Source: Actinoallomurus liliacearum (GTDB lineage Bacteria > Actinomycetota > Actinomycetes > Streptosporangiales > Streptosporangiaceae). Taken from it: 12,079 nucleotides of DNA. A model generated the notes under the pieces. It made no database searches and was not told where the DNA came from. It was given only the letters and a program-made list of their open reading frames with translations. The DNA lies in NCBI RefSeq assembly GCF_039542035.1, contig NZ_BAABHJ010000036.1, positions 1 to 12,079 on the forward strand. Reading direction: 5' to 3'. Each line of letters begins with the position of its first letter. The first letter of the stretch is position 1. The position numbers and the translations under genes are program-made. Below, piece by piece: positions 6,369 through 12,079 of this stretch.

Positions 6369-7607
6369 ATCGAACGCGTCACAACGGTCGTCATCGGCGC
6401 GGGGCACGCGGGCCTCGCCGCGAGCCACTTCCTCGGCGAAAGGTCGATCGACCACGTCGTCCTGGAGCGCGGCGAGGTCGCGAACTCCTGGCGCCACGAA
6501 CGCTGGGACTCTCTGCGGCTCCTCACGCCCAACTGGCAGAGCCGCCTGCCGGGCCATCACTACGAAGGCCCGGACCCCGACGGCTACATGACGATGGAGG
6601 AGGTCACCGACTTCATCGAACAGTTCGCCAAGGTCACCGGCGCTCCCGTCCGGACCGGCGCGAACGTCACGTCGCTGCGGCGCACCGACGACGGGTATCA
6701 CGTGACGACCGGCCGCGGCGAGATCCGCTGCCGGACGGTGGTCATCGCGAGCGGAGCCTGCAACCGGCCGACGGTGCCGCAGTTCGCGGACGCCGTGCCG
6801 GCGTCCGTCCGGCAGCTGACGCCGTTCGACTACCGCGGTCCCGCCGGGCTGCCCGACGGCGGCGTGCTCGTCGTGGGGGCGTCGGCGACCGGTGTGCAGC
6901 TGGCGGCGGAGCTGCGCCGGTCGGGTCGGCCGGTGACCATCTCGGTGGGGGAGCAGGTGCGGATGCCGCGCACGTACCGCGGACGCGACGTGCTCTGGTG
7001 GTTGAACGCCTCCGGCCTGTGGGACCAGCGGTACGACGAGGTCGACGACCTCGAGCGGGCCCGGCGGCTCCCCTCTCCCCAGCTCGTCGGAACTCCCGAG
7101 CGGACGACCCTCGACATCAACGCGCTCACCGCGATGGGAGTCGAGCCGGTAGGTCGCTGGGCGGCCGTACGCGACGGCCGCGCACTGTTCTCCGGCGGCC
7201 TGCGCAACGTGTTCTCGCTCGCGGACCTCAAACTGGAACGCCTGCTGGACACGTTCGACGAGTGGGCGCGGAGGGACGGGCGCGACGCTGACGTCGCTCC
7301 TCCCGAGCGTCTCCCGCCCACACGGGTGCCCGCCTCGACACGGTTGCAGCTCGACCTGCGGAGCGGTGAGATCGCCGCGATCGTGTGGGCGACGGGGTTC
7401 CGGCCCGACTACGGGTGGCTCGACGTACCCGTGCTCGAGGAGAAGGGCCGGCTGCGGCACGAGGGTGGCGTGGTCGACAGCCCGGGACTGTACGCGCTGG
7501 GACTACCTGTGCTGCGACGGCGCAAGTCCACGTTCATCTACGGCATCGAGGATGACGCTCGCGAGGTCATCGACCACCTCGCGGGATATTTGGCCGCGCG
7601 CCGGTGA
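6369..7607 (+). CDS. FAD/NAD(P)-dependent flavoprotein monooxygenase-like oxidoreductase, ATC start
   Basis: Read from ATC at 6369 the product is 412 residues. The N-terminus xERVTTVVIGAGHAGLA has the FAD-binding GxGxxG (residues 10-15), followed by Glu33 at the end of the second strand, as expected for ADP-ribose binding. SWRHERWDSLRLLTP is typical of group B flavin monooxygenases of the CzcO type. A second dinucleotide loop, VVGASATG (168-175), would bind NAD(P)H, and IVWATGF (338-344) is the family's late ATG motif. Oxidation of a nucleophilic or carbonyl substrate is expected; the substrate is unknown. Starting at the first normal start, ATG 6588 (residue 74), would delete the whole FAD loop and give a dead protein. 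The ATC is therefore either a rare start, a natural ATG-to-ATC mutation or a sequence error. It follows osmC by 11 bp. Confidence 0.85.
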   Translation: MERVTTVVIGAGHAGLAASHFLGERSIDHVVLERGEVANSWRHERWDSLRLLTPNWQSRLPGHHYEGPDPDGYMTMEEVTDFIEQFAKVTGAPVRTGANVTSLRRTDDGYHVTTGRGEIRCRTVVIASGACNRPTVPQFADAVPASVRQLTPFDYRGPAGLPDGGVLVVGASATGVQLAAELRRSGRPVTISVGEQVRMPRTYRGRDVLWWLNASGLWDQRYDEVDDLERARRLPSPQLVGTPERTTLDINALTAMGVEPVGRWAAVRDGRALFSGGLRNVFSLADLKLERLLDTFDEWARRDGRDADVAPPERLPPTRVPASTRLQLDLRSGEIAAIVWATGFRPDYGWLDVPVLEEKGRLRHEGGVVDSPGLYALGLPVLRRRKSTFIYGIEDDAREVIDHLAGYLAARR

Positions 7608-7631
7608 GAGCCGCCGGAAACGGTGAGGGTC

Positions 7632-8261
7632 TTACGGGCTCAACAATGAGGAGACCGTCACGGCGCGCAGCCCGCGCCGGCGCAACCCCTCCAGCAGCGG
7701 AGGCATGGCCGTCGCGGTTCCGGAATGGCCGAAGTGCATACTGACGATCGACCCGCCATGCGCTCCGCGGAGTACGTTGCGGACGACGGCCTCCGGACCG
7801 GGATCGGAGAAGTCCAGGGAATCGACGTCGTAGGACAGGCAGGCGCGGTAGCCGACCTCGGTCGCCTGGGCTCGGACCATGGCGTTGGCGTGCGGCGTTC
7901 GGGAAGGCCGGAACCAGCTGCCGATGGTGCCCGTGAGGTTTCGCAGCCGTTCGGCGCACTGGGCGATTTCGGCGCGGGCCGCGAGCGGAGTCATCGCGTT
8001 GATGTCGGGGTGGTTCTGTGTGTGATTCCCGAGTTCATGACCGCCGGCGAGGATCAGCCGCGCCATCTCCGGATGGGCGTCCAGCCAGGTGCCGACCGCC
8101 AGCACGGTGATCTGCGCCCCGGCGGCCGCAGCCGCGGCCAACACCCGCCGCGCGACGGCCGGGTCGCCGGCGCCGTGGAAGGTCAGGGCGACCTGCCGGC
8201 GCCTGCGCGGACCGTGGACGATCTCGCCGGAGAAGTGCGGCGCCCTCGCGCCGGGCGTCAC
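7632..8261 (-). CDS. Polysaccharide deacetylase (NodB/CE4 homology domain), catalytic part
   Basis: This is a NodB-type domain of 209 residues read from GTG 8261. CE4 enzymes remove N- or O-acetyl groups from cell-surface glycans outside the cell using a divalent metal. Visible motifs are VALTFHGAGD (24-33, motif 1 position), GHELGNHTQNH (74-84) with the metal-binding His80 and His84, FRPSRTPH (117-124, motif 3), SYDVDSLDF (143-151) and VSMHFGHS (173-180) near the end. Motif 1 is variant: the usual TFDDGP is TFHGAGD, so the first Asp, the usual base, is a His, and a different Asp (33) lies three residues beyond the usual motif. I recall this variant as a conserved actinobacterial subgroup. 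The frame stays open upstream to a TAG at 8390-8388 without a signal peptide. The export signal sits in another frame (8258-8377), which argues that 8261 is not the true start. It converges on the flavoprotein with a 24-bp gap. Confidence 0.75.
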   Translation of the reverse strand: MTPGARAPHFSGEIVHGPRRRRQVALTFHGAGDPAVARRVLAAAAAAGAQITVLAVGTWLDAHPEMARLILAGGHELGNHTQNHPDINAMTPLAARAEIAQCAERLRNLTGTIGSWFRPSRTPHANAMVRAQATEVGYRACLSYDVDSLDFSDPGPEAVVRNVLRGAHGGSIVSMHFGHSGTATAMPPLLEGLRRRGLRAVTVSSLLSP

Positions 8262-8377
8262 GGCCGTGGAACGGGCTGTGGTGGTCGGTCGCGGCGGGCC
8301 GCTCCCGCATGCGCGGCGGCTCCGGAGGCCGCTGTTGCCGCGATCGCTCCGAGAAGACGCCGACGCTCGAACTCCAC
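8258..8377 (-). pseudogene. Signal peptide of the deacetylase, out of frame with its domain
   Basis: From GTG 8377 this frame encodes VEFERRRLLGAIAATAASG followed by AAAHAGAARR. That is a basic n-region with an R-R-R-L-L Tat-like pattern, a hydrophobic stretch and an AHA-like cleavage site. It ends in a Pro-rich tail at TGA 8260-8258, which overlaps the GTG (8261) of the deacetylase as GTGA. A signal peptide ending exactly where an exported enzyme's domain begins, one frame off, is best explained by a single missing base (or two extra) between 8258 and 8377, probably around 8285-8300. Joined, the protein would be about 248 residues, a normal length for an exported CE4 enzyme. No good Shine-Dalgarno precedes the GTG; TAGGCT lies 7 bases upstream and could be a -10 of a leaderless transcript. 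A sequencing error is as likely as a real mutation. Confidence 0.55.
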
Positions 8378-8422
8378 GGTCCGCAGCCTACGAAGGCTCA
8401 GATCAGGGCGCGGTCAGCCCGA

Positions 8423-8435
8423 CCTCTGGCAGAGG
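8423..8435 (-). terminator. Small hairpin between EF-hand and deacetylase genes
   Basis: CCTCTG (8423-8428) and CAGAGG (8430-8435) form a perfect inverted repeat around one base, folding as a 5-bp stem with a 3-nt loop. It lies in the 115-bp gap between the EF-hand stop and the deacetylase signal peptide. The short stem makes it a weak terminator candidate. The rest of the gap shows only a 10-bp palindrome ATGGCGCCAT at 8472-8481. Confidence 0.25.
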
Positions 8436-8492
8436 CCAACATCGTGCGGCCCGTCCCGCCCCTGGCCGATGATGGCGCCATATGACACCTGA

Positions 8493-9050
8493 TCAAGCGT
8501 CAGGCGGTGTGACGAGGACATGGCCGGGGATGTCGGTGCGCTCGGATCTGTACCAGTCCACGATCGCCGCGGCCCAATGGCCGACCGGGATCCGGCCATC
8601 GCCTGATTCGTCCAGCTCCTCGAACACGGTCGCGCTGTTGGCCTCCGCGAACCCGCTCGCGGTCATGCAGGTGAGGAAATCGTCCCGTTCGACGTATCCG
8701 TCGTCGTCCCGGTCGACCAGCGCGGCCATTGATGTCGCGTAGTCGGTCACGGCCTGTTCCGCGTCGCCGGGGTCGCCCAGCCTGGCGAGGTACTCGGCCA
8801 GGCTGATCCGGCCGTCGCCATCGGCGTCGAGGGACGCGCGCAGGCCCGCCCAGAAGCGGTGATGCCCGTCGAGAACCGCCTGGCCCTTCGCCGATTCGCG
8901 CGGCTCGCCCAGTGCACTGAGCACGTTGGTGGCGAGCCGGTCGAAGTCGCTCTCGTCCAGGTAGCCGTTGCCGTCGGAGTCGAGTATGCGGAACCGCAGT
9001 AGCAGTCGCTCGCGGGCGCCGGAATCGACCTGTGCGGACTCGTGGTTCAT
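8493..9050 (-). CDS. Four-EF-hand calcium-binding protein (calerythrin-like)
   Basis: This 185-residue acidic protein carries four 12-residue EF-hand loops. Loop 1 is DSDGNGYLDESD (24-35), loop 2 DADGDGRISLAE (75-86), loop 3 DRDDDGYVERDD (113-124) and loop 4 DESGDGRIPVGH (147-158). Loop 2 is fully canonical with Glu at position 12. Loops 1 and 3 end in Asp, which weakens Ca2+ selectivity, and loop 4 ends in His, so it probably binds poorly or not at all. Spacing and length resemble actinobacterial calerythrin and sarcoplasmic calcium-binding proteins, cytosolic Ca2+ buffers or sensors. The single Cys (128) lies next to loop 3. I chose ATG 9050 because GAGAGG (9061-9056) lies 5 nt upstream; the ATG at 9077 has no Shine-Dalgarno and sits at the predicted transcription start. 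It lies 143 bp downstream of the P450 gene with its own promoter-like site, so it may be an independent unit. Confidence 0.9.
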   Translation of the reverse strand: MNHESAQVDSGARERLLLRFRILDSDGNGYLDESDFDRLATNVLSALGEPRESAKGQAVLDGHHRFWAGLRASLDADGDGRISLAEYLARLGDPGDAEQAVTDYATSMAALVDRDDDGYVERDDFLTCMTASGFAEANSATVFEELDESGDGRIPVGHWAAAIVDWYRSERTDIPGHVLVTPPDA

Positions 9051-9081
9051 AGGAACCTCTCGATCGCCAATTGTCATCGAT

Positions 9082-9087
9082 AGCTTA
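9082..9087 (-). promoter_or_regulatory. Candidate -10 element of the EF-hand gene
   Basis: On the minus strand TAAGCT fits a TAnnnT -10 box in an AT-rich island (about 9067-9110) within GC-rich sequence. A start of transcription about 7 bases on, near 9075, would leave a leader of roughly 25 nt containing the GAGAGG ribosome-binding site. No convincing -35 is seen at 17-18 bp; the closest is TTCTCG. Confidence 0.4.
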
Positions 9088-9126
9088 CATTAAGTGAGCA
9101 TTTCCGAGAAGCCTCAGTTAGCGCGG

Positions 9127-9144
9127 CGATCTCGTGAGACATCG
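9127..9144 (-). terminator. Weak hairpin after the P450 gene
   Basis: CGATCTC and GAG-AC-ATCG form a 7-bp stem with a two-base bulge and a tight GT loop, about 50 bases past the P450 stop. It could end the GAD-P450 transcript before the EF-hand promoter, but the loop is very short and the call is weak. Confidence 0.2.
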
Positions 9145-9193
9145 GATTCGCGGCCATCGGACGGCGTGAAATGCCCGAGATGTGAACCTCTGG

Positions 9194-10375
9194 TCACCAG
9201 CGAACAGGGAGACCGCTCGGCCCGCGGTAACGCCAGCCGTAGTAGCGCACCGGCGGCTTGTCGGTATCCAGTCGGATCGTTGGAAAACGCTCCAGCAGCA
9301 CTTCGATGCTGATGCGGATGATCTCTGGGACCTGTTCCCAGGCCAGGCAGCGGTGACTGCCGTAGCCAAGCGAGGCGTGCGGTTGCATCGGCCGGTGGAT
9401 GTCGAAGGCGTCGGGGTTCTCGTAGACCCTCTCGTCGCGGTTGGCCGAGGCGGCGATGGCCGCCACACCGCTGCCCGCCGGGATGGTGACGCCGCCCAGC
9501 TCGAAATCGCGGGCGGCGGACCGCATGAGCGCACCCACGGGGGGTCGCCAGCGCAGGCCCTCATGGGCCGCATGTTCCAGCAGGGACGGATCGGCCTTCA
9601 CGGCTTCGAGCTGGTCGGGGTTGTCGAGAAGACCAAGCATCGTCGAACTGGCGCCGTTGCCGGGTTCCTCGGTCGCGGTCAAGATCAACCGGACCGTGGG
9701 CAGGATCTCCTGGATGGGACGAGGCTGGCCTGTAGCACGTCCGGAGTGCAGAAGATTGGACAGCGTCGAGTGGATCGGGTTCTTTCTGAGTTCCTCGAGG
9801 TAAGGAATGAGGACCCGGTCGATATCGGCCCGGGTCTCTTCGCCCAGCCGGGTCCTGGCCGGATCCTTCTCGAAGTTGGTGATGGCACTGTTCATGCCGC
9901 CGGCCCACCTGATGAAGACTTCCGGATCGATATGATCGAGACCCAGGATGTGCGCCTCTGACAACACGGCGACCGGCGCGAAGTACTGCTCCTTCAGATC
10001 AGCCGGTGACCCGGAGCGCTTCAACTCATCGGCGTACTTGTCAGCCAACGTCCGCACATGATCCCGAAGGCCCGCCGGCAGCGTCTCCCGTGCGTAGTCG
10101 TCGTCGGTACACCCGCGGAGGTCGCTGTGCGGGTCCCCATCGGTCGCGAGCATGTTCCCCTCGCCGCAGACCTTGAGAATCAAAGACTTCGAGAAATAGG
10201 AGATGAACGTCTCCGACAGACTGATCACCGTCCGGACGTCCTGATGCCGCGTGACCATCCACTGATCGAGCGCCGGAACATAGGCGACGGGCTCCTCCTC
10301 CCGCAACCGCGCATAAATCAGGTACGGATCGTCATTCAACTGATCGATGGTAATGCTCTCCGCGAACTCGCCCAT
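9194..10375 (-). CDS. Cytochrome P450 with altered I-helix and heme loop
   Basis: P450s bind heme through a cysteine and insert one oxygen atom into substrates using electrons from ferredoxin. This 393-residue soluble protein has the class-I bacterial layout: C-helix DPHSDLR (81-87), K-helix E272-GLR275, meander ANRDERVYENPDAFD (311-325) and heme loop LGYGSHRC with Cys343. Two sites deviate. The usual Phe of FGxGxHxC is Leu336. The I-helix reads ATEEPGNG (234-241), keeping the acidic Glu237 but with Pro238 and Gly239 where a Thr normally helps protonate bound oxygen. This may mean altered chemistry, such as peroxide use or dehydration. The ATG at 10375 follows GGAAGG by about 8 nt and lies 52 bp after the GAD stop; the longer in-frame start at 10447 would overlap GAD and has an Arg-rich, non-family N-terminus. 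No redox partner is nearby. Substrate is unknown. Confidence 0.92.
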   Translation of the reverse strand: MGEFAESITIDQLNDDPYLIYARLREEEPVAYVPALDQWMVTRHQDVRTVISLSETFISYFSKSLILKVCGEGNMLATDGDPHSDLRGCTDDDYARETLPAGLRDHVRTLADKYADELKRSGSPADLKEQYFAPVAVLSEAHILGLDHIDPEVFIRWAGGMNSAITNFEKDPARTRLGEETRADIDRVLIPYLEELRKNPIHSTLSNLLHSGRATGQPRPIQEILPTVRLILTATEEPGNGASSTMLGLLDNPDQLEAVKADPSLLEHAAHEGLRWRPPVGALMRSAARDFELGGVTIPAGSGVAAIAASANRDERVYENPDAFDIHRPMQPHASLGYGSHRCLAWEQVPEIIRISIEVLLERFPTIRLDTDKPPVRYYGWRYRGPSGLPVRW

Positions 10376-10427
10376 CTCAAACACCTTCCCCGGGAGGAGG
10401 CCGCGACATTCGGCCTGGCGTTTCCGT

Positions 10428-11831
10428 TCAGTGGTAGACGGGGCCACGCCGTCGCGGCGTCGGTATGGCGGGCTTGTCGGCCTTCGCCGTGGCTGTGGGA
10501 AACAGCTCGGCCAGCTCGGCGCGCAGCGCGTTCAGCAGTATGTCCGCGGTGTCGCGGCTGAAGCCGTTGCGGATCACCAGGCGCATCACGGCCACGTCGT
10601 CGAGGGCGTCGGGCAGGTGGTAGGCGGGTATCTGCCACCCGTGTTTGCGCATCCGGTCGTGTATGTCGAATACGGTCGTGGTCGTGTCGGGCCGCATCCG
10701 CAACGCCACGACCGGCAGATGGGTTCCATCGGAGATGACCTCCAGCGCGGGCATCTTCGCGAGCTGTTCGGCCAGATACGACGCCACATCACGGCAGGCT
10801 TGTTGCACCGCGCGGTAGCCCTCGAACCCGAGGCGCAGGAAGGTGTAGTACTGCGCCACCACCGGGGCGCCTGATCGGGAGAAGTTGAGCGTGAAGGTGG
10901 GCACGCTGCCGCCGAGCAGCTCGCATTCGAAGATCAGCTCTTTGGGCAGCGCCTTCTTGTCGCGCCAGATGATCCACCCGATGCCCGGGTAGACCAGTCC
11001 GAATTTGTGGCCCGAGGTGTTGATGGACAGCACCCGAGGCACCCGGAAGTCCCACACCAGGTCGGGCTCGAGGAACGGAGCGATGAAGCCGCCCACCGCG
11101 GCGTCGACGTGCAGCGGCACGTCCACTCCCCGTTCGGCCTGGAGCCGATCCAACGCGGACGCCATCTCGGCCACCGGGTCGTAGATTCCCAGCGCGCTGG
11201 ACCCGAGAATGGCCACCGCGCCGATGGTGTTCTCGTCGCAGAGGCTCGCCACCTCGGCCGGGTCGACGGTGAAGCCGGGTTCGCGGATCGGCACGTAGCG
11301 CGGCTCGACATCCCAGTAGCGGCAGAATTTCGGCCAACAGGTGTGCACCACGCTGGGCATCACCAGGTTGGGCCGGTCCGCCGGCAGGCCCTGTGCTCGT
11401 CGCCGCGCACGCCAGTCGAACTTCATCGCCAGCCCGGCCAGCATCGTGGCCTCGCTGGAGCCGCTGGTCGAGCACCCGACACCGTTGGTGCCCGGGTCGT
11501 TCCAGAGGTTGGCCAGGATGTTCACGCACCGTGTCTCCAGCTCCGCCGTCTGGGCGTACTGGTCGTGGTCTATCAGGTTGCGGTCCAGAGAATCGGCGAT
11601 CAGTTGTTTGGCCTGGGGCTCCATCCAGGTGGTGCAGTAGGTGGCGAGGTTGAGGCGGGCGTTGGAGTCCAGCATGATCTCGTCCCGGACCAGCGCGGCG
11701 GCCGAGTCCGGCGCCATCGGACCGGATGCCAGCTGGTAGCGGGGAATTCCGCCGTCCGGCACCAGCCCGCTGTACAGCGGCTTCACGGCCAGCTCCACGT
11801 TCCGACGCTCGCCATGCACCTGCTTGACCAT
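10428..11831 (-). CDS. gadB: Glutamate decarboxylase
   Basis: GAD converts L-glutamate to GABA and CO2 with PLP, consuming a proton in the cytosol. The 467-residue product is close in length to E. coli GadB (466). Visible motifs are LDSNARLNLATYCTTWM (54-70), GCSTSGSSEATMLAG (119-133) for phosphate binding, HVDAAVGGF (241-249) with Asp243 for the PLP nitrogen, and SINTSGHKFGLVYPG (269-283) with Lys276 as Schiff-base lysine, the same residue number as in E. coli. NFSRSGAPVVAQYYTFLRLG follows in the C-terminal half. The chain ends GPVYH; a His near the C-terminus closes the E. coli enzyme at neutral pH, so acid activation is possible. I chose ATG 11831 because AGGGGGA sits just upstream; in-frame ATGs at 11858, 11864 and 11900 lack such a site. 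No glutamate/GABA antiporter is adjacent, so this is not a complete acid-resistance module. It is the probable first gene of an operon with the P450. Confidence 0.95.
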   Translation of the reverse strand: MVKQVHGERRNVELAVKPLYSGLVPDGGIPRYQLASGPMAPDSAAALVRDEIMLDSNARLNLATYCTTWMEPQAKQLIADSLDRNLIDHDQYAQTAELETRCVNILANLWNDPGTNGVGCSTSGSSEATMLAGLAMKFDWRARRRAQGLPADRPNLVMPSVVHTCWPKFCRYWDVEPRYVPIREPGFTVDPAEVASLCDENTIGAVAILGSSALGIYDPVAEMASALDRLQAERGVDVPLHVDAAVGGFIAPFLEPDLVWDFRVPRVLSINTSGHKFGLVYPGIGWIIWRDKKALPKELIFECELLGGSVPTFTLNFSRSGAPVVAQYYTFLRLGFEGYRAVQQACRDVASYLAEQLAKMPALEVISDGTHLPVVALRMRPDTTTTVFDIHDRMRKHGWQIPAYHLPDALDDVAVMRLVIRNGFSRDTADILLNALRAELAELFPTATAKADKPAIPTPRRRGPVYH

Positions 11832-11901
11832 GACGTCCCCCTGGTGTGTCCGTGACATGTCCATGGCGCCTGCCTGCCGGCACCAGCATGGGATACTCAA
11901 A

Positions 11902-11917
11902 GTAGTTGCGTGACTAC
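11902..11917. promoter_or_regulatory. Inverted repeat upstream of the GAD gene
   Basis: GTAGT (11902-11906) and ACTAC (11913-11917) form a perfect inverted repeat with a 6-base centre, in a locally AT-richer region 70 bases before the GAD start. The size and spacing suit a dimeric repressor site. No regulator can be named; a minus-strand partial gene of unknown type begins beyond the window. Confidence 0.35.
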
Positions 11918-11952
11918 CGAATGCGCCACATCTTGGTATTGGGTTGGGGTCA

Positions 11953-11987
11953 CCGACGGGACAGCGCCTCGGCGGCTTCCGCGTCGG
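11953..11987. other. Inverted repeat in the GAD upstream gap
   Basis: CCGACG (11953-11958) and CGTCGG (11982-11987) are perfect 6-bp arms around 23 bases. In GC-rich DNA such repeats arise by chance, but this one lies between the stop of the right-edge gene and the GAD promoter region, where a terminator or leader structure would be expected. Confidence 0.2.
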
Positions 11988-12009
11988 CCCCGGCTGCGGG
12001 GGCGGGACA

Positions 12010-12043
12010 CCACCGACCTCACCCTGACGTGTGGTCGAGGTGG
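12010..12043 (-). terminator. Hairpin over the stop codon of the right-edge gene
   Basis: CCACCGACC (12010-12018) pairs with GGTC (12033-12036) and GGTGG (12039-12043), a 9-bp stem with a two-base bulge and a 14-nt loop. The stop codon of the partial gene (12021-12019) falls in the loop. It could terminate that gene, but overlap with coding sequence lowers confidence. Confidence 0.3.
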
Positions 12044-12079
12044 AGTTTGGTGGTGATGCGGTAGCGGTCGCCGCGGTAG
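12019..12079 (-). CDS. C-terminal end of an unidentified protein, cut by the window edge
   Basis: Reading in from the right edge, the minus strand encodes YRGDRYRITTKLHLDHTSG and then TGA at 12021-12019. All wobble positions but two are G or C, as in real genes here. The gene would lie upstream of GAD on the same strand. The YRGDRYRxTT ending reminds me of C-termini of GntR/UTRA-type regulators, but 19 residues are too few to name a family. If it is a regulator, the GTAGT-N6-ACTAC repeat before GAD would be a natural target; this is speculation. Confidence 0.4.
   Translation of the reverse strand, partial: YRGDRYRITTKLHLDHTSG

Noticed and set aside
5739..7460. 573-codon open frame on the minus strand opposite osmC and the flavoprotein
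   Set aside because: It is a GC-rich antisense shadow: it is low in recognisable motifs, rich in Arg/Pro/Gly, and lies over two genes with clear domains on the + strand.
8472..8481. Palindrome ATGGCGCCAT
   Set aside because: A 10-bp palindrome in GC-rich DNA is easily due to chance, and no second copy or linked feature supports a role.
10376..10447. Longer N-terminus for the P450 from 10447
   Set aside because: The extension overlaps the GAD stop, is Arg-rich, and is not typical of the family; ATG 10375 has a good GGAAGG site.
9194..11831. Complete glutamate-dependent acid-resistance system
   Set aside because: GAD is present but no glutamate/GABA antiporter is found; the neighbour is a P450.
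10789..11889. 366-codon minus-strand frame in a different phase over the GAD gene
   Set aside because: It is a frame-shifted reading of the same strand with Arg/Gly-rich composition; the GAD frame carries all conserved motifs.
1..12079. CRISPR arrays, tRNA/rRNA genes, insertion sequences, phage genes or defence islands
   Set aside because: I saw no spaced direct repeats, tRNA-like cloverleaf, transposase, integrase or nuclease/helicase cluster on either strand.

Overview
This window is GC-rich (roughly 70%), tightly packed and uses codons ending mostly in G or C. Protein types, GTG starts, ATGA stop-start overlaps and terminators without U-tracts suggest a filamentous actinobacterium. Protein similarity as I recall it leans towards Streptosporangiales/Thermomonosporaceae, but I cannot place it to genus.

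Layout, left to right. (1) The 3' two-thirds of an NAD+-dependent DNA ligase gene enters from the left edge on the + strand. (2) Converging on it, minus strand, is a coupled pair: a small cupin gene and a shortened DsbA-like thioredoxin-fold gene. (3) Upstream of those, minus strand, is a methionine/sulfur operon: metX, metY, a 23-codon mini-ORF linked by ATGA overlaps on both sides, and a CoA-binding (YccU-type) protein. (4) Divergent from metX, + strand, are an OsmC-family gene and a flavin-dependent oxidoreductase whose FAD-binding N-terminus is reachable only from a non-canonical ATC start. (5) Converging on that, minus strand, is a NodB/CE4-type polysaccharide deacetylase. Its Tat-like signal peptide lies in a different reading frame from the catalytic domain. 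(6) Next, minus strand, are an EF-hand calcium-binding protein with its own promoter-like element, a cytochrome P450 with altered motifs, and a glutamate decarboxylase. (7) The last 60 bases hold the C-terminal end of an unidentified minus-strand gene.

How the genes work together. MetX acylates homoserine and MetY replaces the acyl group with sulfide to give homocysteine, so this is a direct-sulfhydrylation operon; the CoA-binding protein probably travels with it. OsmC (thiol/peroxide chemistry) and the flavoprotein look co-transcribed. GAD and P450 are 52 bp apart on the same strand and probably share a transcript, which is an unusual pairing.

I found no CRISPR array, tRNA, rRNA, IS element, phage module or recognisable defence system, and no clear new multi-gene system. 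The points most worth checking are the ATC start, the deacetylase frameshift, the coupled mini-ORF and the GAD-P450 pair.
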